Source of the DNA: an uncultured Bacteroidia bacterium
GTDB lineage: Bacteria; Bacteroidota; Bacteroidia; Bacteroidales; UBA932
Length of the DNA: 64,000 nt
Reading direction: 5' to 3'
NCBI GenBank assembly: GCA_902792815.1
Contig: CADBAY010000018.1
Span: forward strand, 1-64,000
Below the pieces are notes generated by a model. It saw nothing but the letters and a program-made list of their open reading frames with translations. It was not told the origin of the DNA and made no database searches. Of the stretch, positions 9,039-17,852 are shown one piece after another. Each line of letters starts with the position of its first letter. The first letter of the stretch is position 1. Both the position numbers and the translations under genes were made by a program.

Positions 9039-10492
9039 CAGCGGTTACGCTTGTCGAAAACCATAGCCACCACGGCAAGCATAGGGAATATTTCGATACG
9101 GCCCAGGAACATGTCCATCGTGAACACCAGTTTGGCAGCATCGGAAATGCCGTTGAATGATCCCATCGAACCCATCGAACCGAGGGCGGGACCGACATTG
9201 CTAAGACTTGTGATAGAGGCTCCCAAAGAGTTCTGCCACCCCACTCCAAACCAGAGGCTCAAGCTTATTGATACAGCCAGAAGCAGCACGTAAAGCACTA
9301 TATAGAGCAAGTGCGGAGATATATCCTCATCTTTAAGGACTCTGCCTCCGAACTTAATTTCATTAACAGACGAAGGATGGAGGATCCGTCCTATATGCCG
9401 TCCGATAGTCTTGAACGCGAGCATTATACGGTCAATCTTAAGGCCACCGGATGTACTGCCAGCACAGGCGCACACTACCGCAGGAAGCATAATCAGCGCG
9501 CACATTATCCCCGGCCAGGTGCTGTTGTCGATGATAGCGAACCCCGTCGTGGTGGAGATGCAGAGCACCTCGAACAGGCCGTTCCAAAGCGAATCGCCCC
9601 AGGAACTGCAGTAGCCGTAGACCTTAAGGCATATACCCAGCAGCAGGGCGAAGCCAAGTACCGATACCGAATAGTACTTGACCACCGAATTGTTAAGGGG
9701 CTTGAGGGAGCGCTTTATAACTGCCAGATACAAAAGGCCGAAATGCAGCGAAGACAGATACATGCATATCATCGTGGCGGCTTCGATCCAGCGGGAATTG
9801 AAAGTACCTATGGAAGCATTGCGCGTACTGAAACCTCCGGTTGCCGATACGCTCATGGCATGACAGAGAGCATCGAAAAGAGGCATCCCCGCAAGAGCAT
9901 ATAGTATGAAAGCCAGAGCGAAAATTGCCAGATAGACGTACGCGAAAACATATACTGTACGGTTTGTACGCACAGAATAGGCACTGCGCGACAGACTGCC
10001 GAGCTCCATATTGGCAAGGCGCAGCTTAACCGGACTCGAATCCGGAATAATAAGCAGCAGGAAGACCACTACTCCCAAGCCGCCGATGAAATGGGTACTG
10101 CTGCGCCAGAATAGAAGGCTGCGCGGCAGAGCTTCTACATTGTCAAGTATGCTGGAGCCGGTAGTCGTAAAACCCGAGACACTCTCGAACCAGGCGTTCG
10201 CGACCGAAAAAGGTCCTCCCCAAAGGGCGTACGGCAGCATTCCGAACACGAACGAAAGAAGCCACGACAGGGTAATGGTCACATATCCCTCCTTAAGGGT
10301 TATGGCCGAAGACTTGCGGACAAATATAAAAGGGAAAATACCTACCGTGAAGGTGATGGTAAAACTGATTATCAGTGCTGCACAAGCGCTGTCATTGCCG
10401 TTCAGCACCGATGTCAGTACCGAAAGCAGCATAAACAGGGAGCTCACCAGCAAGGCGAGCCCGACATTACGGCTGATTCCCTTCCAGTTCAT
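9038..10492 (-). CDS. trkH: TrkH family potassium uptake membrane subunit
   Basis: A 484-residue integral membrane protein with the four-fold M-P-M repeat of Trk/Ktr channels. All four selectivity-filter loops can be seen: SGFTTTGSS, SATGGFSTRN, STTTGFAIID and LSNVGPALG, each with the conserved filter glycine. It conducts K+ into the cytoplasm, normally gated by a TrkA/KtrA RCK protein; no trkA is present in this window. The upstream gene encodes a kinase-less sensor-like membrane protein whose 3' end overlaps trkH by 26 bases. Confidence 0.92.
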   Translation of the reverse strand: MNWKGISRNVGLALLVSSLFMLLSVLTSVLNGNDSACAALIISFTITFTVGIFPFIFVRKSSAITLKEGYVTITLSWLLSFVFGMLPYALWGGPFSVANAWFESVSGFTTTGSSILDNVEALPRSLLFWRSSTHFIGGLGVVVFLLLIIPDSSPVKLRLANMELGSLSRSAYSVRTNRTVYVFAYVYLAIFALAFILYALAGMPLFDALCHAMSVSATGGFSTRNASIGTFNSRWIEAATMICMYLSSLHFGLLYLAVIKRSLKPLNNSVVKYYSVSVLGFALLLGICLKVYGYCSSWGDSLWNGLFEVLCISTTTGFAIIDNSTWPGIMCALIMLPAVVCACAGSTSGGLKIDRIMLAFKTIGRHIGRILHPSSVNEIKFGGRVLKDEDISPHLLYIVLYVLLLAVSISLSLWFGVGWQNSLGASITSLSNVGPALGSMGSMGSFNGISDAAKLVFTMDMFLGRIEIFPMLAVVAMVFDKRNR

Positions 10493-11282
10493 CTGAGACT
10501 TTGGATTTCAGGTCCTTGAGGCGCTTACGGAGTTGGAGATTCTCGCTCGAAAGTTCAGTGATTCCCTCATTGAGTTTGAGCAGTTCGTCGTCTCCGTCGA
10601 AAGTATAAGTGTATTTTTTGTTATACGACCGGTAACCCTCAAGCGAACTGAGCATCTTTTTAAGGGGCGTGACATAATAGGCCAGGATAAACAGCAGAAG
10701 AAGGAACACCAGCAGCAAGCCCACCGCCACCGCTACTATTCCGGGAATAATGCTCCTGTAGAAACCGCGTTCGAAAGTCTTCGAGTTCTTTTCAAGGTCG
10801 TGGTATATGGCCGTCTCGAGAGCGTCTATATCCGAACTGAGCTGGGCGAAACTGGGCTGCAGGCGGTTGAAATACCAGCTGCGGGAGTCGATGAAAGGCG
10901 AATCGAGCACATTCTCAAGCTCAAGGGACGTAAGCACATAGGCCGAGCAGGCATACACCACCGAATCGGTCAGAGGCTGTATAGCATTGGACTCCAGCGA
11001 AGTGCGGAGCGAGTCGCAGTGCGATAGGAAATACTCCTGGTCGAATTTGGGGATTTCGGCGGCATCGTCACCTATGACCGCCAACACGTCCAGGTTATAT
11101 TTATTGCTGATATCGGCAAGTTTGTGAGCCGTATTGAGGCTGCTGATATCGTCGGCGATAAGATCGGAGACATAGGTGCTCATTTTGGCGTATTCGAGCA
11201 CGGAAATAGTCTCGGATATAAGCAATATCACGGCGATAGCACTCAGGCTCAAGGTCAATTTTGCCTTAATTGACAATTTCAT
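10467..11282 (-). CDS. two-TM sensor-like protein without kinase domain
   Basis: A 271-residue protein (start chosen at MKLSIKAKL, ATG 11282-11280; an upstream in-frame extension would cross the promoter box). Layout: TM1 about 9-27, an extracytoplasmic helical domain of about 150 residues, TM2 (GIVAVAVGLLLVFLLLLFIL), then about 65 cytoplasmic residues beginning VTPLKKMLSSLEGY, resembling a HAMP linker, and ending in a charged coiled-coil-like stretch. This is the architecture of a histidine-kinase or chemoreceptor input half, but no H-box, ATPase, GGDEF or other output domain follows. It overlaps trkH by 26 bases, so a regulatory role towards TrkH can be proposed but not shown. Confidence 0.7.
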   Translation of the reverse strand: MKLSIKAKLTLSLSAIAVILLISETISVLEYAKMSTYVSDLIADDISSLNTAHKLADISNKYNLDVLAVIGDDAAEIPKFDQEYFLSHCDSLRTSLESNAIQPLTDSVVYACSAYVLTSLELENVLDSPFIDSRSWYFNRLQPSFAQLSSDIDALETAIYHDLEKNSKTFERGFYRSIIPGIVAVAVGLLLVFLLLLFILAYYVTPLKKMLSSLEGYRSYNKKYTYTFDGDDELLKLNEGITELSSENLQLRKRLKDLKSKVSDELEGNQP

Positions 11283-11307
11283 TTTAAAATTTTTTACAAA
11301 ATCTGTA

Positions 11308-11315
11308 CAAATATA
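11308..11315 (-). promoter_or_regulatory. -7 promoter box of the sensor-trkH-helicase operon
   Basis: The minus strand reads TATATTTG 25 bases before the ATG at 11282. It is back to back with the ROK promoter. Confidence 0.6.
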
Positions 11316-11327
11316 GGAAATAATTGA

Positions 11328-11335
11328 TATTTTTG
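11328..11335 (+). promoter_or_regulatory. -7 promoter box of the ROK gene
   Basis: TATTTTTG, 18 bases before the ATG at 11354. The divergent box on the other strand is only 12 bases away, so the two promoters must share regulatory space. Confidence 0.6.
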
Positions 11336-11353
11336 CATAAGAACCACGACGCA

Positions 11354-12553
11354 ATGACCAATACATTTCTCAGTGACGATACCTCTAAAAGCGCGTTAGC
11401 CAAACGTGAAATACTCCGTTTGTGCATAACCCACGAGGAGTCCAGCATTTCGTTCTTCAGCAAAACGCTGGGGATAAGCGTTCCGACCGTCACCAAATTG
11501 ATAAGTGAGCTCAAGGAAGACGGATTCATTCTGGACGAGGGAAAGATTGGCACCTCCGGCGGCCGGAGGCCGAGCATATTCGGCCTCAATCCCAATGCCG
11601 GGTATTTTGTAGGAATCGACGTAGCAAGGCATCACTTCCACATTGCCATTACGGACTTCAAGGGCAATATGCTCAAGTACATAGAGGACATCGAATTCGT
11701 GCTTGAGTCCAACTCCGGCTCTTTCAGGCAGATGTGCCGTATGGTCCAGGACAATGTGGTAGCGGCCGGCATCCCCTGGATCAAGGTACTTGCCGCAGGC
11801 GTAAGCCTGTCCGGGCGCGTAAACCCCGAGCAGGGCTATTCCCTCACGTATTTCGTCAGTGACGATCTTCCGCTTAAGGACCTTTTCCAGAGGGAGTTGA
11901 ACGTACCTGTAAGCATAGAGAACGACTCCAGGGCCCTGACCTACGGAGAATATATGTACCTGGGCAAGAATGCCAACAAGGACATGATTGCCATCAACCT
12001 CAGCTGGGGGCTCGGAATGGGCATGATCCTGGACGGCCACCTGTATTACGGAAAGTCAGGCTTCTCCGGAGAAATAGGCCACTTCCCTCTTCTGGACAAC
12101 AATATCATGTGCCGCTGCGGCAAGGTCGGCTGCCTCGAGACAGGCGCTTCCGGCTCGGCCCTGAGGCGCATCATCGTAGAGAAACTGAAGGCCGGCAGAC
12201 GTTCTTCCCTGTCTAAGATTTACAAAGAGAACGGCAATCTCGACCTCTCTGAGATTCTACAGGCGGTCCAGGACGGTGATGTCCTAGCAATTGAGTGCAT
12301 CGGAGAAATCGGCGAAATGCTCGGCCGCGGCATTGCAGGTGTCATCAACATCTTCAACCCCGGCCTTGTGATCATCGGCGGCCGTCTCATCGTGGGCAAA
12401 GACCACCTGCTGCTGCCCGTGCGGACAGTAGTCAACAAGTATTCAATGGCCAGAGTGGCTTCGGACACCAAAATACGCCTCTCGACTCTCGGCCGCAAGG
12501 CTACCGTCCTTGGAGACTGCCTGCTGGCCCGCAAGAAGCTGCTCGGTATCTAA
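11354..12553 (+). CDS. ROK family transcriptional regulator/sugar kinase-like protein
   Basis: A 399-residue protein. The N-terminal 80 residues form a winged helix-turn-helix of the NagC/Mlc type (ISFFSKTLGISVPTVTKLI), followed by the ROK ATPase-fold domain with GIDVARHHFHIAI, the catalytic-type ENDSRAL, the G-x-GxGMI segment and the zinc motif CRCGKVGCLE. Family knowledge: these proteins are repressors released by a phosphorylated sugar. The ATG at 11354 was chosen because the -7 box lies just upstream. It is divergent from the K+ transport operon and convergent with rfbB, sharing CTAA at the stop codons. Its target genes are not evident. Confidence 0.85.
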   Translation: MTNTFLSDDTSKSALAKREILRLCITHEESSISFFSKTLGISVPTVTKLISELKEDGFILDEGKIGTSGGRRPSIFGLNPNAGYFVGIDVARHHFHIAITDFKGNMLKYIEDIEFVLESNSGSFRQMCRMVQDNVVAAGIPWIKVLAAGVSLSGRVNPEQGYSLTYFVSDDLPLKDLFQRELNVPVSIENDSRALTYGEYMYLGKNANKDMIAINLSWGLGMGMILDGHLYYGKSGFSGEIGHFPLLDNNIMCRCGKVGCLETGASGSALRRIIVEKLKAGRRSSLSKIYKENGNLDLSEILQAVQDGDVLAIECIGEIGEMLGRGIAGVINIFNPGLVIIGGRLIVGKDHLLLPVRTVVNKYSMARVASDTKIRLSTLGRKATVLGDCLLARKKLLGI

Positions 12554-13686
12554 CGTCCTTTATACATTTCGTCGTAGTACTTCTGGTAGTCGCCGGAAGT
12601 AACATTGTCCATCCACTCCTGGTTGTCAAGATACCAGCGGACGGTTTTCTCTATACCCTCTTCGAACTGCAATGACGGTTCCCAGCCGAGTTCTTTCTGG
12701 AGCTTGCGGCTGTCTATTGCGTAGCGCAGGTCATGCCCTGCCCTGTCGGTAACGAATGTAATCAAGTCCATGTCAGCACCTTCAGGCCGTCCAAGCAGGC
12801 GATCGACGGTATTGATAAGCACCTTGATGACATCGATGTTCTTCCATTCGTTGAAGCCTCCGATGTTATAGGTTTCGGCCACCTTGCCATTATGGAATAT
12901 TACATCAATGGCGCGGGCGTGGTCTTCAACGTACAGCCAGTCGCGCACATTCTCGCCCTTACCATATACGGGCAGCGGCTTACGATGGCGGATATTATTG
13001 ATGAACAACGGTATAAGCTTCTCCGGGAACTGATAAGGGCCATAGTTGTTGGAGCAGTTGGTCACTATCGTCGGCATGCCGTAAGTGTCATGGAAAGCGC
13101 GTACGAAATGGTCGCTTGATGCCTTGGCTGCGCTGTACGGGCTGTGCGGCTGATACTTCATATCCTCGGTGAAGAAAACTTCGCCGTAAGCAAGATGGTG
13201 GCTCCCGCTTGACGCCTTGGTGCTGAACGGAGGCGTTACGCCTTCGGGATGGGTCATCTCGAGAGCGCCGTACACTTCGTCGGTGGAGATATGGTAAAAG
13301 CGCTTGCCTTCATACCCCGACGGCTGGCTTTCCCACCATAGCCGGGCCGCCTGAAGCATGCTCAGCGTACCCAGCACGTTGGTCTTTGCAAACGTGAACG
13401 GGTCCTTGATACTGCGGTCAACGTGGCTTTCTGCAGCAAGGTGGATTACTCCGTCCACCTTTTCTTCCTGCATCAGGGCATAGACAGCATCGAAATCGCA
13501 GATATCCATCTTGACAAAGCGGAAATTGGGCTTACTCTCGACATCCTTAAGATTAGCGAGGTTCCCGGCATAAGTGAGGCTGTCAAGGCAAAGGATGCGG
13601 TAATCGGGATACTTGTTCACGAACAAGCGTACAACATGACTGCCTATGAATCCGGCGCCGCCGGTAATGATTATGCTTCTTTTCAT
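12550..13686 (-). CDS. rfbB: dTDP-glucose 4,6-dehydratase
   Basis: A 378-residue SDR-fold enzyme that converts dTDP-glucose to dTDP-4-keto-6-deoxyglucose, the second step of dTDP-rhamnose synthesis. The NAD-binding motif is [11 protein letters not shown]; further marks are [12 protein letters not shown], the active-site STDEVYG with adjacent acidic residues, and the catalytic YSAAK. Length is normal for the family. It overlaps rfbA by four bases (ATGA) and is the last gene of the polysaccharide operon. Confidence 0.95.
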   Translation of the reverse strand: MKRSIIITGGAGFIGSHVVRLFVNKYPDYRILCLDSLTYAGNLANLKDVESKPNFRFVKMDICDFDAVYALMQEEKVDGVIHLAAESHVDRSIKDPFTFAKTNVLGTLSMLQAARLWWESQPSGYEGKRFYHISTDEVYGALEMTHPEGVTPPFSTKASSGSHHLAYGEVFFTEDMKYQPHSPYSAAKASSDHFVRAFHDTYGMPTIVTNCSNNYGPYQFPEKLIPLFINNIRHRKPLPVYGKGENVRDWLYVEDHARAIDVIFHNGKVAETYNIGGFNEWKNIDVIKVLINTVDRLLGRPEGADMDLITFVTDRAGHDLRYAIDSRKLQKELGWEPSLQFEEGIEKTVRWYLDNQEWMDNVTSGDYQKYYDEMYKGR

Positions 13687-14561
13687 TTCTCGTCAATAAG
13701 TTTCAAAAGATACTGTCCGTACTGATTCTTGGCCATGGGCGCCGCAATTTCGCGAAGGCGTTCAGCATCGATCCATCCCTTCCGGTATGCAATGTCTTCA
13801 AGACAGGCAATCTTGAGCCCCTGGCGCTTTTCGATAACTTCAACGAAAGTGCTGGCGTCACTGAGCGAGTCAAAAGTTCCGGTATCAAGCCATGCAAAGC
13901 CGCGTCCGAGGGTTTGAACCTTAAGCTCCCCTGCCGCCAGGAATTCCTGGTTTACGGTTGTTATTTCAAGCTCTCCGCGCGCGGACGGCTTGATGTGGGC
14001 CGCTACGTCGACGACTTTGTTGGGATAGAAATACAAGCCCACGACCGCATAGTTCGACTTGGGCCGTGAGGGCTTTTCTTCAATGCTCAGGCAACGTCCG
14101 TCAGCGTCAAATTCAGCCACCCCGTAACGCTCGGGATCTTTCACCCAGTAACCGAATACCGTGGCCATAGAGTCCTCTTCGGCAGAGCGCACGGCCTCTT
14201 GAAGCTTGGGTGTAAATGCATCGCCGTAAAAGATATTGTCGCCCAATACCAGGCAGGCACAGTCGTCACCTATAAAGTCCTTGCCGATAATAAATGCCTG
14301 CGCAAGACCGTCGGGAGACGGCTGCTCGGCATATTCGAAATGCACGCCGTAATCCGAGCCGTCGCCAAGCAGGCGCCTGAAGCCGGGAAGATCCTGTGGC
14401 GTTGAAATGATGAGTATATCCCTTATCCCGGCGAGCATCAGAACGCTCACGGGATAATACACCATAGGCTTGTCGTAAATGGGGAGCAACTGCTTGCTGA
14501 CGCCCTTTGTAATGGGATAGAGGCGGGTTCCGGAACCGCCGGCAAGAACTATTCCTTTCAT
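13683..14561 (-). CDS. rfbA: glucose-1-phosphate thymidylyltransferase
   Basis: A 292-residue nucleotidyltransferase that makes dTDP-glucose from dTTP and glucose-1-phosphate. The N-terminus [20 protein letters not shown] and [16 protein letters not shown] are diagnostic, as are [12 protein letters not shown] and the catalytic region ERYGVAEFD. Full length for RfbA/RmlA. It is coupled by ATGA overlaps to rfbD upstream and rfbB downstream. Confidence 0.95.
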   Translation of the reverse strand: MKGIVLAGGSGTRLYPITKGVSKQLLPIYDKPMVYYPVSVLMLAGIRDILIISTPQDLPGFRRLLGDGSDYGVHFEYAEQPSPDGLAQAFIIGKDFIGDDCACLVLGDNIFYGDAFTPKLQEAVRSAEEDSMATVFGYWVKDPERYGVAEFDADGRCLSIEEKPSRPKSNYAVVGLYFYPNKVVDVAAHIKPSARGELEITTVNQEFLAAGELKVQTLGRGFAWLDTGTFDSLSDASTFVEVIEKRQGLKIACLEDIAYRKGWIDAERLREIAAPMAKNQYGQYLLKLIDEK

Positions 14562-15424
14562 ATTAACTTCATATTATCAAGACATATCCGCAGGCTGTCC
14601 ATCCAATAAGGGACAGCGACGCCGAAAGTCTCCTTGATTTTTGTTTTGTCCAATACAGAATAAGCGGGGCGGATAACCTTGGAAGGGAACTCCCCGGAAT
14701 GGCAAGGCTTGACGGAGCATTGGTCGTGACCGGAGAGGCGAGCAATGGCGCAGGCGAAATCGTACCAGCTGCACACCCCCTCGTTGGAGTAATTGTAAAT
14801 CCCGCTGCGGCCTTCCCAAAGACGCCCCTCGACGATACTGAAAATCGCTTTGGCCAGATCGAGGGCATATGTCGGAGTGCCTACCTGGTCGAAAACCACG
14901 TTAATAGAGGGACGCGACTCTATAAGCGACAAAATGGTCTTTACAAAGTTCCGTCCGAATTCGCTGTACAGCCAGGCGGTACGGATAATCACATACTTAC
15001 AGCCAGAGGCCAGGACGGCCTGCTCGCCGTGAAGCTTTGTAAGCCCGTAAACCCCGGTAGGAGTGCCCTTCATATCCTCCCGGCAAGGGGTATTGTAGAC
15101 CTCTTTGCCGAATACATAATCGGTGCTGATATGGACCAGAAGCCCGCCACGCCGCGCCATAGCTCCGGCAAGGTTGCCTACTGCCTCGGCGTTCAGCTTT
15201 TCGGCAATCCCGGGATTGTCTTCAGCCGCCTCTACGTTGGTGAAAGCGGCGCAATTGATGATGACGTCAACGCCCTCGCTCTCGACCATGGCATCCACCG
15301 CCGTGGCGGAGCAGATATCAAGCTCCTCCACATCGGTGAAAATATATCGGTCCGATGAGCAAGCCGCCACGATGCGGATCTCCGAACCCAGCTGCCCGTT
15401 TGCTCCTGTAACCAGAACAGTCAT
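14558..15424 (-). CDS. rfbD: dTDP-4-dehydrorhamnose reductase
   Basis: A 288-residue SDR enzyme catalysing the last, NAD(P)H-dependent step to dTDP-L-rhamnose. It has [12 protein letters not shown] at the start, [10 protein letters not shown] and the catalytic YGLTKLHGE. The start MTVLVTG at 15424 fits both the family N-terminus and the ATGA overlap with the upstream NusG-like gene. The intervening epimerase step (rfbC) has no gene in this window. Confidence 0.92.
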   Translation of the reverse strand: MTVLVTGANGQLGSEIRIVAACSSDRYIFTDVEELDICSATAVDAMVESEGVDVIINCAAFTNVEAAEDNPGIAEKLNAEAVGNLAGAMARRGGLLVHISTDYVFGKEVYNTPCREDMKGTPTGVYGLTKLHGEQAVLASGCKYVIIRTAWLYSEFGRNFVKTILSLIESRPSINVVFDQVGTPTYALDLAKAIFSIVEGRLWEGRSGIYNYSNEGVCSWYDFACAIARLSGHDQCSVKPCHSGEFPSKVIRPAYSVLDKTKIKETFGVAVPYWMDSLRICLDNMKLI

Positions 15425-15939
15425 ATCCTTTCTACTGTTTGTATATCCAAATCCATTGTAGCCGTCCCTAAAACTCCAATCCTGACGGCAAGGCAACGCC
15501 CAGTGGCCACACTTACCAATTCACATTCAAGGCCGGCCAGCGGGCCGTCTATAACCCTTACCCGGTCGCCGGGAGAGAGGTTCCGGTCGCTTAGACGCAC
15601 AGGTGCCGGTCCGTCCTGAACCATCCTGCGGAAAGTCTCCATCTCTTCATCCCTCACCACTGCAGCCTTGCCCTCCGAAGGGAGGAAGCGCCAGATACGC
15701 TGCTCGCGGGCCAACAGGGCCACCCGGTCATTGTCGGTACAGCGGATGAAAATAAACCGCGGTAAAACCAGGGTTTCAACAAGCTTGCGCCTGTCGCTCC
15801 ACTTATGTATCTCCCTGCGCACCGGCAGATAATGCTCCACGCCCATCCGCAAAAGGCTCTCCGCGACCTTTTTCTCCTGGCAGCTGCGCACGCAGCCGAC
15901 GTACCAGTGTAAAGAGGAGGCGGAGCTATTTGGGGTCAT
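15421..15939 (-). CDS. UpxY/RfaH-type transcription antiterminator (NusG paralogue)
   Basis: A 172-residue protein with a NusG N-terminal (NGN) domain, beginning WYVGCVRSCQEKKVAESLL, with LVLPRFIFIRC, and a C-terminal KOW motif LSPGDRVRVIDGPLAG. Sequence and genomic setting match the UpxY proteins of Bacteroides capsule operons, which bind RNA polymerase and prevent premature termination of their own long operon; that function is inferred from family. It lies fourth in this operon instead of first. It overlaps the dehydratase gene by 14 bases and rfbD by four. Confidence 0.85.
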   Translation of the reverse strand: MTPNSSASSLHWYVGCVRSCQEKKVAESLLRMGVEHYLPVRREIHKWSDRRKLVETLVLPRFIFIRCTDNDRVALLAREQRIWRFLPSEGKAAVVRDEEMETFRRMVQDGPAPVRLSDRNLSPGDRVRVIDGPLAGLECELVSVATGRCLAVRIGVLGTATMDLDIQTVERI

Positions 15940-17845
15940 ATTCCGAGAACCGGGAATTTTTGGAGATGAATTCGGGCACGATTTTTTTCATCAACTTCAC
16001 CATCTCGGGAATCTCCACCTTGCGGGCAAGTACGTCCAAAGCGTCAACATACTCCCTGACCTCGGAATACTCGTATATACGCACCTTCGCGACACGTATG
16101 CGGCCGTGCTTTGTGGGCTCGGTATTCTCGACATTAGAGAGCACTTCCTCATATAGCTTTTCTCCAGGCCTCAAGCCTGTATATTCAATCTTGATGTCCT
16201 TGTCAACTACAAGTCCGGAAAGCTCGATCATTCGCCGTGCCAGGGTATCGATCTTCACCGGCTCTCCCATATCGAACACGCAGATACGGTTGGCGGTATC
16301 CAGTATGACGGCTTCCATGACGAGGCGGCATGCCTCGGGAATAGTCATGAAAAAGCGGGTTATATCCGGATGCGTTACCGTCACGGGGCCACCCTTGCGG
16401 ATCTGCTCGCGGAAACGGGGTATAACCGAGCCGTTGGACCCGAGCACATTGCCGAACCGGGTGGTCACAAAGCGCGTCTTTCCCTCGTGCTCTCCCCTCT
16501 CGATGGCAAGGCCAAGGCTCTGGACATAAATCTCGGCGAGACGCTTGCTGCAACCCATGATGTTGGTCGGATTGACGGCCTTGTCAGTCGAAATCATAAC
16601 CATCTTATCCACACCGTACTGAATGCAGAGATCCGCCACATAGCTCGTTCCCACAAGATTCACCAGTACGGCCTCGCAAGGATTCTCTTCCATCAAGGGC
16701 ACATGCTTGTAAGCTGCCGCATGAAATACAACGTCGGGCTTGAAGCGCCTGAATGCATAATCAAGCCTGGCCCTCAAACGCACATCTCCTATGACAGGAA
16801 CGAAATCCAGGGAGGGGAAAGTATCCTCCAGCTCAAGCCGCAGGTTGTGCATAGGAGTCTCGGCGTTGTCGAACAGGATGAGCTTGGCGATACCGAATGT
16901 AGCAAGCTGACGGCAAAGCTCGGAACCTATCGAACCGGCAGCACCGGTCACCATAACCGTCTTTCCTGCAAAGCCGGCCTTGATTTCAGGCATGGACACC
17001 ATTATCTCATCACGCCCCAGGAGGTCCTCGATTTTCACTTCACGGATGCCCGAGCCACGGTCCTCTCCAATCTCGCCCATTTCAGGAAGGTACAGAACCT
17101 TGAGCCCGAGGCTGTAGCAATACTTGATAAGCCGCTCGTTTTCAAGGCGGGCGTCTTCCTTACGGGTGAACAGTACAGCCGTAACGGACAGGCTCAACGA
17201 AAGACGGTCCAGGTCTTTCTCGTCTTTGAAATAATAGACCGACTTATCGGCAAACTTGGCGTACTTGAGCGAAGAATTGGGCGTAATGATACCTATGAGG
17301 TCGTAGTGCGATGAATTACGGAAGCGGGTGATAGCCGATTCCGACTTGTCTGAAGTGCCGTAAACCAAAACCCTGCGGCATTTCTGCAGGTCGCGCACTC
17401 TCGACTTATAGATATCATAGACGAAGATCATTATAAGCCGGACGCCCATAATGAAAAGAAGGGAAAGCAGCAGGTCGAGGCACAGCATCACAATCACGAT
17501 GCTGTCCACGCGGGCAAAAGCGATCAATGATACAAGCATCATGACCGCTTTCCCTCCCAGAGCTATCGCAAACTTGATAATGTCCTTGAAGCTGGTGTGA
17601 CGTATGATGATTACATATGTCTTGACGGCCAGGAACATAACCAAGGTCGAGCACAGCGAGGAGATCATCCATACCAGCCAGAACCGCATACGCGGCATAA
17701 GATGCTCAGGAGCCACGGAAGTGGCGCCGAAAAGCACAAGGGCCGATACCAGGACAGACAGGATGATGTCCATCACAAGTACCATCCGCACATCCAAATA
17801 CTTGGTCGCGAACTTGCCGAACTGTTTTTCTATACGGAAATGCAA
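15926..17845 (-). CDS. membrane-bound NDP-sugar 4,6-dehydratase (CapD/WbpM/FlaA1-like)
   Basis: About 639 residues. The N-terminal part has four transmembrane segments and a CoA-binding-like Rossmann domain (VLVYGTSDKSESAI). The C-terminal SDR domain starts near residue 300 with VMVTGAAGSIGSE and continues with HAAAYKHVPLME, the active-site STDKAVNPTNIMG and CSKRLAEIY. Long WbpM-type enzymes make UDP-4-keto-6-deoxy-GlcNAc at the membrane for surface polysaccharides; the substrate here is inferred. The start is uncertain: TTG at 17845, seven bases after the wzc stop, preserves the family N-terminus before TM1; ATG 17785 would shorten it by 20 residues, and ATG 17917 would overlap wzc. Confidence 0.8.
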   Translation of the reverse strand: MHFRIEKQFGKFATKYLDVRMVLVMDIILSVLVSALVLFGATSVAPEHLMPRMRFWLVWMISSLCSTLVMFLAVKTYVIIIRHTSFKDIIKFAIALGGKAVMMLVSLIAFARVDSIVIVMLCLDLLLSLLFIMGVRLIMIFVYDIYKSRVRDLQKCRRVLVYGTSDKSESAITRFRNSSHYDLIGIITPNSSLKYAKFADKSVYYFKDEKDLDRLSLSLSVTAVLFTRKEDARLENERLIKYCYSLGLKVLYLPEMGEIGEDRGSGIREVKIEDLLGRDEIMVSMPEIKAGFAGKTVMVTGAAGSIGSELCRQLATFGIAKLILFDNAETPMHNLRLELEDTFPSLDFVPVIGDVRLRARLDYAFRRFKPDVVFHAAAYKHVPLMEENPCEAVLVNLVGTSYVADLCIQYGVDKMVMISTDKAVNPTNIMGCSKRLAEIYVQSLGLAIERGEHEGKTRFVTTRFGNVLGSNGSVIPRFREQIRKGGPVTVTHPDITRFFMTIPEACRLVMEAVILDTANRICVFDMGEPVKIDTLARRMIELSGLVVDKDIKIEYTGLRPGEKLYEEVLSNVENTEPTKHGRIRVAKVRIYEYSEVREYVDALDVLARKVEIPEMVKLMKKIVPEFISKNSRFSEYDPK

Positions 17846-17852
17846 AGCCCTG

